21,474 bases of DNA from Clostridiales bacterium (GCA_003516765.1 DPCD01000188.1:3381-24854); one strand, 5' to 3'. Counted from the stretch's first letter, positions 1 through 6,431 are shown. Numbers and translations are program-made. The notes: a model not told the origin generated them from the letters alone.

Positions 1-750
1 CAGCGCGCCGAGCAGCAGCGCGGAAACCGTATCGCCGAGCGGCGCGCCCACAACATAGGGCATTCCGAAGCGCTCACGCAGGAATTTCGCAACCGGCAGC
101 CCGACGGACGAGATGACGAGGTTGACCTCCGCTTCTCCCGCGCGGTCGATGGCGGCAATCTCGCTTCCCATCGCCCAGACGCTCTGTACCGAAAAACCGC
201 CCTCGGTCAGCCGCCGGGCGATGCTCTGTACCTGTCCGTTCACGGAAAAGTCCAGCGGTGTCGCGCCGAGGATATTGACGGCGTTTTTCTTTTTTTCCTG
301 CGCCGGAAGGACGAAGCGCTCTGCGTACAGCCGCAGCGCCTGCCCCGCGCCCGAGACGTACGAGCCGATGCCGTTGGAGGGGACAAAGAAGGACGGAATG
401 CCGGACCGGCTTTCGATTTCCCGGGCAATGGCGGCAAGGTCGCAGCCGGTGATCATCGGAATCGGCGTTCCGGCAAGGGCAATGAAGCGCGGAGAAAGCT
501 CCTTTGCCGCGCGGACGGTGTCTTCGATCAGCTTTTCGTCGTCTCCCAGCACCGCCTCCAGCTCGGAAAGCCCCGAGATGAAGACCAGAGAATCCATGTC
601 GTACCAGCGCGGCTCGTCGTGGGTGTTATAGGTCGAGTTGCAGCCGGAAGCGTCGTGCATCACCGCCATGCCGCCAAGCTCAAACAGCGCCGAGCAGACG
701 CCGGAGACATCGGCGGTATAGGTGGAAAGAAAGGCTTGCGTCTGTTTCAT
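1..750 (-). CDS. Nitrogenase component 1-like subunit (NifK/NifD-type), partial at left edge
   Basis: Translating the minus strand from the ATG at 750-748 gives 250 open residues that run off the left edge, so the C-terminal half is missing. It resembles the N-terminal half of a nitrogenase component 1 subunit (oxidoreductase/nitrogenase family). C19, C37 (in ASGCNSTYNTHDEP) and C103 (in PMITGCDLAAIA) have the order and spacing of the three NifK/NifD cysteines that bind the inter-subunit cluster, followed by a Rossmann-like segment (FFVPSNGIGS). In true nitrogenase these hold half of the P-cluster; in relatives such as ChlN/ChlB or CfbD they hold a simpler Fe-S cluster. Its ATG overlaps the stop of the preceding subunit gene (ATGA), so the two are probably translationally coupled and form a heteromer. 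The substrate cannot be told. Family assignment is fairly sure; calling it 'K-like' is inference from order and cysteine pattern. Confidence 0.8.
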   Translation of the reverse strand, partial: MKQTQAFLSTYTADVSGVCSALFELGGMAVMHDASGCNSTYNTHDEPRWYDMDSLVFISGLSELEAVLGDDEKLIEDTVRAAKELSPRFIALAGTPIPMITGCDLAAIAREIESRSGIPSFFVPSNGIGSYVSGAGQALRLYAERFVLPAQEKKKNAVNILGATPLDFSVNGQVQSIARRLTEGGFSVQSVWAMGSEIAAIDRAGEAEVNLVISSVGLPVAKFLRERFGMPYVVGAPLGDTVSALLLGAL

Positions 751-2066
751 AGGCAGCTGTCACACCCCAATCCTTTTTGCTGAATGTAGTCGCGCGGGTC
801 GCGCGCAGTCAAAAACGCTTCTTCGATTCGCGCGCAGAGCCGGCAGATGCCGTCGAAGCCATACATGCCGCCGCCCTCGACGATGTTCACAAAGTGCCGC
901 GTGCCGGTAAAATACGCCGCCTTCTGCCCGATGGCAAGCATGGGGCGTTCCGTCCGGCGCGGCAGGACGCGCAGCTTGACCTCGACGGTCGCGTACAGGT
1001 TGACATCCGGCGCATGTTCCCGGAGCCAGCAGAAATCGTCCAGATCGTCGGCGGCGATAGAGTCTGCGTAGATGCGCGAAACGCGCAGACCGTGCTCGAT
1101 CAGACAGCGCGCCAGACTCATCGGAGCGGGCGTCGCGGTGTAGTCGATGGCAATTTCCGTATCCCCCAGAAGCGCCTTTGCGTGCCGCAGCGCCTGCTGC
1201 GCGCGCGCTTCGTCTTCTGCCGGGTCATAGGTTACGTCGAGCGCCGTGCAGAGGGTTTGAAGATTTCTGCGGATGACCTGCGGCGTGTAGCTCAGGGGCA
1301 GATACAGAAACGTTCCGCCGAGGCGGTTTGCAAGCGTCTGCCCGCCCGCTTTTGCCGGGGGATTGTAGGCGATGTGAAGCGTGGACGCCGCCATTTGTTG
1401 ATAGTCTTCATAGGTTCTGCACTGCGTGATATCGCGCAGCGGGCGCTTCGCCAGACGAATGATTTTGACAAGCTCGGAGGTATCATCGGTTTCGAAGCAG
1501 TTTCCGAGGATATTGACGCCCAGATCCTGCGCGCGCGGCTTTAAAAGAGAATACAGCTGCTTTCGCATCAGTTGGTCGGGCGTCAGCCCGCTTTTTCGCA
1601 TGATGGGGTTCATGTAGCAGTCGGTAAAGTCGACGGTGGGGAACCGTTTTCGTAGTTCGCGGTAGCACAGGGCAAAGTCGCAGCCGAGAAAATGGTGGAT
1701 GCAGCTCGTATAGACCAGCACCGCGGGCGGAAGCGACGGCAGGCGGGTTAAAATATCCGTCACGCCGTCAATCAGAAGGCGCTCCATGTCGCCGTCGAGA
1801 ACGTTGTTTTCCTTAATCGTGATGGTGGAAAACCGGTTCTGCGCGCCCATCTCCGCCGCCGTCAGCACCACGCCGCGCAGGCAGTTTCCCGCGCAGACAT
1901 AGATTTCGTGCGCGCCGGGGATGAGCATGCCCACATGCACGATGTTCCACACGCCTCTTGCCGGCGCGCCGTATTCCAGACCCGAGACAAAGGGCGCGGG
2001 CGCTTTGGCGTCTGCAATGCGCACCATGGCGCCGTCTTCCGAGACGGGCGAGACACGTTTTAACAT
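747..2066 (-). CDS. Nitrogenase component 1-like subunit (NifD-type)
   Basis: A 439-residue protein starting at ATG 2066, which follows GAGGTGGG; an in-frame GTG 15 nt upstream is less well placed. The fold signature of nitrogenase component 1 is visible: a CAGNC motif (C58, C62), a KENNVLDGD segment aligning with the KEN/VFGGD region of NifD/NifK, a TSCIHH motif (C122), and near the C-terminus GMYGFDG, which aligns with the PYHGFDG segment of NifD. In that alignment the cofactor ligand His442 of Azotobacter NifD becomes Tyr402, and the Cys275 region reads LHIAYN with Ala233 in the ligand position. Both FeMo-cofactor ligands thus seem absent, as in non-fixing relatives. The protein is cysteine-rich and ends in CDSCL (C435, C438), possibly an extra metal site. 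The start overlaps the stop of the NifH-like gene, and its own stop overlaps the next start. Reaction unknown. Confidence 0.85.
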   Translation of the reverse strand: MLKRVSPVSEDGAMVRIADAKAPAPFVSGLEYGAPARGVWNIVHVGMLIPGAHEIYVCAGNCLRGVVLTAAEMGAQNRFSTITIKENNVLDGDMERLLIDGVTDILTRLPSLPPAVLVYTSCIHHFLGCDFALCYRELRKRFPTVDFTDCYMNPIMRKSGLTPDQLMRKQLYSLLKPRAQDLGVNILGNCFETDDTSELVKIIRLAKRPLRDITQCRTYEDYQQMAASTLHIAYNPPAKAGGQTLANRLGGTFLYLPLSYTPQVIRRNLQTLCTALDVTYDPAEDEARAQQALRHAKALLGDTEIAIDYTATPAPMSLARCLIEHGLRVSRIYADSIAADDLDDFCWLREHAPDVNLYATVEVKLRVLPRRTERPMLAIGQKAAYFTGTRHFVNIVEGGGMYGFDGICRLCARIEEAFLTARDPRDYIQQKGLGCDSCL

Positions 2067-2824
2067 ACGCCCACCTCGCACGCACGCAGGACGTTTTCAG
2101 CAAGCGCCCGGTATTCTGCTGCCATGGGGCTGTCCGGGAATGCTTCGATCACCGTTTTTGAAAACTCCTCCGCCTGATGGACGGTGTCGCTCAGAGACAG
2201 GCTGCCCACAATCTGCGACGAGATATCGCCCGCCAGCTCTACCACCTTTTCTTCCTCGTTTTTGACGTTCCGGCGGTTCAGAATCAGCCCGCCGAGCGAA
2301 GCGTAGCCGCGTCCGCGGAAGTTTTCTACCGCCATCGCGATGTTTGCCGCCGCGTGCAGCGCCATGTTTTCGCCCGAGGTCACGATGAAGACCCGGTCGG
2401 CATAGCCTGCGCGCATCGGCATGGAGAACCCGCCGCACACGACGTCGCCCAGTACATCATAAAACACCACGTCCGGGCGGAAGGTTTCATACGCGCCCTT
2501 TTCTTCGAGCTTTTCCAGCGCCGCGATAATGCCGCGCCCGGCGCAGCCGAGCCCCGGCGTCGGACCGCCCGCCTCGACGCACACCACGCCGCCGAAGCCC
2601 TCGCGCGCCATGTCGGACAGGGCAAAATCATTTTTGCGCTCGCGCATGAGCTGCAAGGCGGTGGGCATTTTTTCGCCGTGCGTCAGAAGAACGGTCGAGT
2701 CTGCCTTCGGGTCGCAGCCGATCTGCATCACGCGCAGCCCCTTTTCACTGAGCGCTGCCGAGAGATTGGACACCGTCGTCGATTTTCCGATGCCGCCCTT
2801 GCCGTAAACCGCAATTTTGATCAT
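2060..2824 (-). CDS. NifH-like nitrogenase iron protein (ATP-dependent reductase)
   Basis: A 254-residue homodimeric iron-protein homologue. It has the P-loop GKGGIGKST (from residue 8), a switch I-like GCDPKADST, a GGPTPGLGCAGRGI motif containing C94, and YDVLGDVVCGGF containing C130. C94 and C130 match the two cysteines that bridge the [4Fe-4S] cluster between subunits of NifH/BchL/CfbC, and the arginine after C94 is also kept. By family knowledge it hydrolyses ATP to pass low-potential electrons to the two component 1-like subunits encoded immediately downstream. The start is the ATG at 2824, overlapping the HydE-like stop as ATGA; a longer upstream reading frame only translates the end of the HydE-like gene. 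At 254 residues it is a little shorter than typical NifH, mainly at the C-terminus. True nifH is unlikely because the partner subunit lacks cofactor ligands; a nitrogenase-like (Nfl/Mar/Cfb-class or new) reductase is more probable. Confidence 0.9.
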   Translation of the reverse strand: MIKIAVYGKGGIGKSTTVSNLSAALSEKGLRVMQIGCDPKADSTVLLTHGEKMPTALQLMRERKNDFALSDMAREGFGGVVCVEAGGPTPGLGCAGRGIIAALEKLEEKGAYETFRPDVVFYDVLGDVVCGGFSMPMRAGYADRVFIVTSGENMALHAAANIAMAVENFRGRGYASLGGLILNRRNVKNEEEKVVELAGDISSQIVGSLSLSDTVHQAEEFSKTVIEAFPDSPMAAEYRALAENVLRACEVGVC

Positions 2825-3882
2825 TGCTTCGTCCCCCCGTCCGTATAGTCGCCGCGTCCGACCGCGACCTCGTAGCCAATTTCCTGCATCTGCGCGCGCA
2901 GCTTGCGAAGGCTGCTTTCTCCGTCGTCGCCGACGCCCGCCTTGTTGTCGTAGAGCAGATATTTCTGCCGCACTGCCATCGGAGACAGGTTCGGCATGAC
3001 CACGTTGCATCCGGACAAAACGCCCTGCTGCCGCCCGTCGGCATCTAGGGTGCCGAGCGCGGTCGTTGCCGGAAGCAGCGCGTCCGGCAGCAGCAGCCGC
3101 ACCAGGCTCAGAAGATAGAGCGTCAGCTCGGCGCTTCCATGGGGGAAATCGCGAAACGGCGTATCCTTGTGCGGAAGAAACGGACCCATGCCGACCATCT
3201 CGGGGCGAAGGTCTGCCAGAAATTCCATGTCCTGCGCCAGCGTCTCGGCGGTCTGATAGGGCGCGCCGATCATCATGCCCGCGCCCGTCTGGTAGCCGAT
3301 GTCTTTTAAATCGCGCAGACAGCGGATGCGGTTGGAAAGCGTCTGGCGCGCGGGATGAAGCTTTGCATAGTGCGCTTCATTCGCCGTCTCGTGGCGCAGC
3401 AGATACCGGTCCGCGCCGGCATCGAAAAACGCCTGATACGCCTCGCGCGATTTTTCGCCGATCGAGAGCGTGATGGCGCAGTCGGGATACTGCGCGCGGA
3501 CGCGCCGGACAAGGGCAGTGATTTTTTCATCCGTCCACCAGCCGTCTTCGCCGCCCTGCAAGACGAACGTGCGGTAGCCGAGACGGTAGCCCCCTTCGCA
3601 GCAGCTCAAGATCTCGTCCTCCGTCAGCCGGTAGAGCGAAAGACATCGGTTCGAGCAGCGGATGCCGCAGTAGTAGCAGTCGTTTTTGCAGTAGTTCGTA
3701 AATTCAATGATGCCCCGGAAGAACACGCGCCGTCCAAAGCGTTCCTGCGTAAGTTCGCAGGCAAGGTCGCGGGAAAACCGGCGGTCTTCCTCGCTTGCAT
3801 CCGTGATCAGGCGGAGCCAGTCTTCATGCCGGAGCGGCTCGCCCGCAGACAGGGCGGTGATGATGCGCGGAATCTCATGCAT
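2821..3882 (-). CDS. HydE-like radical SAM maturase
   Basis: A 353-residue radical SAM protein. The cluster motif CKNDCYYC lies at C65, C69 and C72, followed by further cysteines C76 and C80. HydE-type segments run through its length: RGIIEFTNYC, FVLQGGEDG, ITLSIGE, DRYLLRHETAN, MVGMGPFLPH, LLPATTALGTL, and NVVMPNLSP with a following YLLYDNK. HydE acts in [FeFe]-hydrogenase H-cluster assembly on an organometallic Fe-CO-CN precursor; BioB and PylB are its relatives. Here only one late cysteine (C292) is present, so the auxiliary Fe-S site of Thermotoga HydE is not obvious. No HydF, HydG or hydrogenase gene lies in the window. The gene sits inside the operon, overlapping the ATPase gene by 8 nt upstream and the NifH-like gene by 4 nt downstream, so a role in maturing the nitrogenase-like enzyme or its cofactor is inferred. 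Family sure; function in this context unknown. Confidence 0.88.
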   Translation of the reverse strand: MHEIPRIITALSAGEPLRHEDWLRLITDASEEDRRFSRDLACELTQERFGRRVFFRGIIEFTNYCKNDCYYCGIRCSNRCLSLYRLTEDEILSCCEGGYRLGYRTFVLQGGEDGWWTDEKITALVRRVRAQYPDCAITLSIGEKSREAYQAFFDAGADRYLLRHETANEAHYAKLHPARQTLSNRIRCLRDLKDIGYQTGAGMMIGAPYQTAETLAQDMEFLADLRPEMVGMGPFLPHKDTPFRDFPHGSAELTLYLLSLVRLLLPDALLPATTALGTLDADGRQQGVLSGCNVVMPNLSPMAVRQKYLLYDNKAGVGDDGESSLRKLRAQMQEIGYEVAVGRGDYTDGGTKQ

Positions 3883-4684
3883 GGCAGTCCCTCCGTTCCT
3901 GTGCCGCCGAGACGGGAATCACGTCCGCATACGCCCCGTCCGGCGTTTCGATCGAACCGATGACGGCGCGCACGCCGAAATAGTCCGAGATATTCTGTTC
4001 GGTGACTATGTCCTGCGTTCTTCCAAAAAGGCTCGTTCCGTTCCGCCCGAGCAGCAGCGCTTTGTTTGCCCGCCGCAGCGCGTGGGCAGGGTAGTGCGTG
4101 TTAAAAACGCAGGTGAGCCCCGCGCGCGCAAGAGACTGCATGGTATCGAGCACCAGCAGCTGATTCTTAAAATCGAGGTTCGACTCCGGCTCGTCGAGAA
4201 TCAGCACCTGAGGCTCGGCGGCAAGCGCTCTTGCAATCAGGACCATTTGCAGCTCGCCGCCGCTTAATTCGCAGCAGCGCCGGTCTGTAAACGAGGAAAG
4301 CCCCAGCCGGTCCATGGCGTCGTGCGTCTGTTGAAGGTCTTTTTGCGTCGGCGCAGAGAATGCCGCGATGTGGCTGGACCTTCCGAGCAGGACCATCTGC
4401 TCGACCGTGCAGGAGCTGGCGGCAGTCTTTGCCTGCGGCACGTAGGAGATCATCTGCCAAAGCGTGCGTTCCGGAATCGCGCGCACATCGCGCCCGTCGA
4501 GAAGAGTCTGCCCCTGTTTCCAACGGCACAGATTCAGCATGCAGCGAAGCAGCGTCGTCTTGCCCGCGCCGTTTGGACCGAGGATGGCGAGCACATCGCC
4601 GCGTTCTGCTTCCAGCGAAATGTTTTCCAGCAGCGCCGCGCCCTTTTTGTAGGAAAAGCTGCCGTTTTGGACCGTCAGCGTCAC
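3875..4684 (-). CDS. ABC transporter ATPase, FecE/BtuD type
   Basis: A 269-residue ATP-binding subunit for metal-chelate or corrinoid import. Walker A GPNGAGKT is at 36-43, the Q-loop Q84 in YVPQ, signature LSGGE at 140-144, Walker B LILDEP at 161-166 and switch histidine H197 in FNTHYP. The chosen start is GTG 4684, 9 nt after GGGAGG; a TTG at 4693 sits right against that site and is worse. It begins 5 nt after the permease stop, so the two form one transporter. FecE/BtuD relatives import Fe(III)-siderophores, haem or cobalamin, and the specificity cannot be read from the ATPase. No solute-binding protein gene is visible; it may lie past the left edge or elsewhere. Overlap with the HydE-like gene links transport to the nitrogenase-like enzyme, perhaps by supplying a metal or cofactor precursor. 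Confidence 0.92.
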   Translation of the reverse strand: MTLTVQNGSFSYKKGAALLENISLEAERGDVLAILGPNGAGKTTLLRCMLNLCRWKQGQTLLDGRDVRAIPERTLWQMISYVPQAKTAASSCTVEQMVLLGRSSHIAAFSAPTQKDLQQTHDAMDRLGLSSFTDRRCCELSGGELQMVLIARALAAEPQVLILDEPESNLDFKNQLLVLDTMQSLARAGLTCVFNTHYPAHALRRANKALLLGRNGTSLFGRTQDIVTEQNISDYFGVRAVIGSIETPDGAYADVIPVSAAQERRDCHA

Positions 4685-4689
4685 AGGCT

Positions 4690-5682
4690 TCAACCTCCCT
4701 TCCGCCGGACGATGGTGATGAAAATCGGCGCGCCGAGCATCGCGGTCAGAATCGACACCGGTATCTCCGCCGCGCTGATGGTGCGCGCGAGAGTGTCTAC
4801 AATCATCACGAAGCACGCGCCGCAGCTGATGCACGCCGGAAGCAGCCTTGCGTGGCTGTTTCCGAACAAAAGCCTGCACACATGCGGCACCAACAGTCCC
4901 ACCCAGCCGACCTGCCCGCACATTGCGACGCACGAGGCGGTCATTGCCGCGCAGCAGACGATGCACACCGCGCGCAGGCGGGGAATGTTCGTGCCGAACG
5001 TGCGCGCCTCCTCGCCCGGCAGCGGCAGCAGATTGAGCTTCCAGCGAAGAAGAAGCAGTATGCCGCAGGAAACCGCAATTGCGGGAGCGCCGAGCTTTAA
5101 GGCGCCGAAGCCCGCCGCGCTCAGGCTTCCCATCAGCCAGTAGGTGATGGCAGGCAGCTGCGACTCTGTGTCCGCTGTGAATTTGACAAGCGAGACGAGC
5201 GCGGAGAACAAAGACCCCATCATGATGCCCGAGAGAATCATCGTCGTGCGTGCGCTGCCCTTTCCGGAAAGGCACGTCAGACTCACGGCTACCATGCCGA
5301 AAAAAAACGCCGTCAGCTGCACGCCGATCAGCCGGAACCCCAGAAGCAGCGCCAATGCCGCGCCGAAGCTTGCGCCCGAGGCGACGCCGAGCGTGTCGGG
5401 TGTGGCGAGGGGATTAGCAAAGAGGCTCTGGAACACGCAGCCCGAGACGGACAGCCCCGCGCCGACCAGCGCCGCCAATAACACGCGCGGCAGCCGCATC
5501 GACCACAGAACTGCCCTTGCCTGCGCGCCGACCTCGCGCCCGAGCAGCAGCGAAACGAGGTCTCGCACGGGGACGTTCATCCGCCCAATGCAAAGGCACA
5601 CGAGCGCGCACAGAACCGGCGCGATCAGAAACACAACCAGCTGCCACAGACGCAGGCTGCCGGGAATCGGCTGTTTTTTCAT
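4690..5682 (-). CDS. ABC transporter permease, FecCD/BtuC family
   Basis: A 330-residue polytopic membrane protein of the iron-siderophore/cobalamin permease family. Family marks include RLPRVLLAALVGAGLSVSG near residue 60, NPLATPDTLGVASGASFGA, a long series of hydrophobic helices, and GWVGLLVPHVCRLLFG near the C-terminus, where the ATPase coupling helix normally lies. The start ATG 5682 follows a strong AGGAGG; a longer upstream frame lacks such a site and would translate the leader hairpin. It is unusually rich in cysteine for this family, especially in the C-terminal half. It pairs with the ATPase gene 5 nt downstream. The substrate could be a ferric chelate, haem, cobalamin or another metallophore; the operon context suggests a metal or cofactor, but this is inference. 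Confidence 0.92.
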   Translation of the reverse strand: MKKQPIPGSLRLWQLVVFLIAPVLCALVCLCIGRMNVPVRDLVSLLLGREVGAQARAVLWSMRLPRVLLAALVGAGLSVSGCVFQSLFANPLATPDTLGVASGASFGAALALLLGFRLIGVQLTAFFFGMVAVSLTCLSGKGSARTTMILSGIMMGSLFSALVSLVKFTADTESQLPAITYWLMGSLSAAGFGALKLGAPAIAVSCGILLLLRWKLNLLPLPGEEARTFGTNIPRLRAVCIVCCAAMTASCVAMCGQVGWVGLLVPHVCRLLFGNSHARLLPACISCGACFVMIVDTLARTISAAEIPVSILTAMLGAPIFITIVRRKGG

Positions 5683-5699
5683 GCTTCCTCCTGAGAAAC

Positions 5700-5729
5700 A
5701 AAAAGACCGTATCCCTGAACAGGATACGG
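5700..5729 (-). terminator. Intrinsic terminator/attenuator in the leader of the transporter genes
   Basis: On the minus strand a perfect 8-bp stem (CCGTATCC/GGATACGG, 7-nt loop) is followed by TCTTTTTG. It ends about 8 nt before the AGGAGG of the permease gene, so it lies between the TM1266-like gene and the rest of the operon. It either ends the regulator transcript or works as a regulated attenuator. I see no clear antiterminator and no riboswitch class I recognise in the roughly 105 nt upstream. Confidence 0.7.
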
Positions 5730-5835
5730 CTTGCCCGCCCATGCACGCACGGCGGAAAAACGCATCGCTTTCGCCGCAAGGCAGGAACGTCGATCATTCC
5801 CGGATTTTGGCGTCAGGGAGCGGGGGGTGTTAAAT

Positions 5836-6099
5836 TTAGGCTTCGCTTTCGTAGATGTTGCCGGAGTACATGGTCTTCGCGCTCACGCCGGGGAGTCTGC
5901 CGAGCTTGCCGGTGAGGGCATTGATGGCGTCCTGCGGCGCTTCGATGGCGACGGAGATGATATTGATGGCGCGCGCGCGGTAGGGGATTCCCATCCTGCC
6001 GAGGATATAGGGCGCAAACTCGTGCAAAAGTGCGTTGACACCCGCAACGTCGCTGCCCGCCTCTAAAATCATACTGATAACCGCTACTCTTGTCTGCAT
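5836..6099 (-). CDS. TM1266-type iron-only hydrogenase system regulator-like protein
   Basis: An 87-residue protein starting at ATG 6099 behind GGAGG. It matches the small family annotated as putative regulator of the iron-only hydrogenase system (TM1266-like, ACT/NikR C-terminal-like fold). Marks are MQTRVAVISMILE at the start, LLHEFAPYILGRMGIPYR in the middle, then NIISVAIEAP and LTGKLGRLPGVSAKTMYS. No DNA-binding domain is visible, so it may be a ligand-sensing or partner protein rather than a repressor; the family's biochemical role is not well known. It is first in the operon and has its own promoter. Finding this hydrogenase-linked family upstream of a HydE-like gene supports a shared theme, although no hydrogenase is in view. 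Residues 1-80 cover the family's usual length. Confidence 0.85.
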   Translation of the reverse strand: MQTRVAVISMILEAGSDVAGVNALLHEFAPYILGRMGIPYRARAINIISVAIEAPQDAINALTGKLGRLPGVSAKTMYSGNIYESEA

Positions 6100-6120
6100 G
6101 GTACGTCCTCCGTTTTTTCT

Positions 6121-6150
6121 ATCGTACCACGTGCCTGCGACCCTTGTCAA
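6121..6150 (-). promoter_or_regulatory. Sigma-A-like promoter for the TM1266/nitrogenase-like operon
   Basis: Reading the minus strand, TTGACA (6150-6145) and TACGAT (6126-6121) are separated by 18 nt. The -35 is a perfect consensus match and the -10 matches 4 of 6. It lies about 20 nt upstream of the ATG at 6099 and just outside the MITE-like element. It may drive the whole operon if the leader terminator is read through. Confidence 0.6.
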
Positions 6151-6167
6151 CCGGCAGGCGCAAATTC

Positions 6168-6335
6168 TTAGGGTGTATTCTTCCAACTCCCAACGAACCC
6201 GGACAGCGGACCTTTTCACGCTGCGCTGCACCATTTTTCCTTGAAATACGTCAGTATTCCTGCGAAAAAATGTCTTGCTCAGCGTAAAAATTCCTCGCTG
6301 CCGGTCACATTAGGAGTTGGAAGAATACACCCTAA
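6168..6335. mobile_element. MITE-like palindromic element with perfect 23-bp terminal inverted repeats
   Basis: Positions 6168-6190 (beginning TTAGGGTGTATTCTTCC) are repeated exactly in reverse complement at 6313-6335. The 168-bp element holds no gene. Further nested complementarity (ACGCTG/CAGCGT, CATTTTT/AAAAATG, and AATAC/GTATT around the centre) would let most of it fold into one long hairpin. This is the structure of a non-autonomous MITE or a large intergenic palindromic repeat. The outer bases read TTA...TAA and no longer target duplication is clear. It sits between two divergent promoters, close to both -35 boxes. Confidence 0.75.
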
Positions 6336-6342
6336 AATGCAC

Positions 6343-6371
6343 TTGCGTTTCGCGGGGGAATCTGCTATGAT
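6343..6371 (+). promoter_or_regulatory. Promoter for the small SLH-like gene
   Basis: TTGCGT (6343-6348) and TATGAT (6366-6371) are separated by 17 nt. The predicted transcript has a leader of about 115 nt before the ATG at 6492. The -35 box begins 8 bp outside the right end of the MITE-like element. Confidence 0.6.
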
Positions 6372-6406
6372 GCTGGTATACATACCATAAAATGTGCCAC
6401 GCTCCC

Positions 6407-6431
6407 TTGCAGAAGGCGACGCCTTCTGCAA
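6407..6431 (+). other. Perfect 11-bp hairpin in the 5' leader of the SLH-like gene
   Basis: TTGCAGAAGGC and its reverse complement flank a GAC loop. There is no T-run after it, so it is not a normal terminator; it could stabilise the transcript or be a protein/RNA binding site. It lies about 60 nt upstream of the start codon. Confidence 0.6.

Noticed and set aside
1..2824. A genuine nitrogen-fixation (nifHDK) locus
   Set aside because: The NifD-like subunit lacks the cofactor-binding Cys and His in my alignment, and no nifB, nifE or nifN is in view. Nitrogenase-like is the safer name.
2825..3010. N-terminal extension of the NifH-like protein (62 extra residues)
   Set aside because: It is arginine-rich translation of the HydE-like gene in another frame; the conserved start MIKIAVYGKGG with an ATGA overlap is clear.
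2821..3882. Biotin synthase (BioB) or PylB for the radical SAM gene
   Set aside because: The RHETAN, LLPATTALGTL and NVVMPNLSP segments are specific to the HydE group; no biotin or pyrrolysine genes are nearby.
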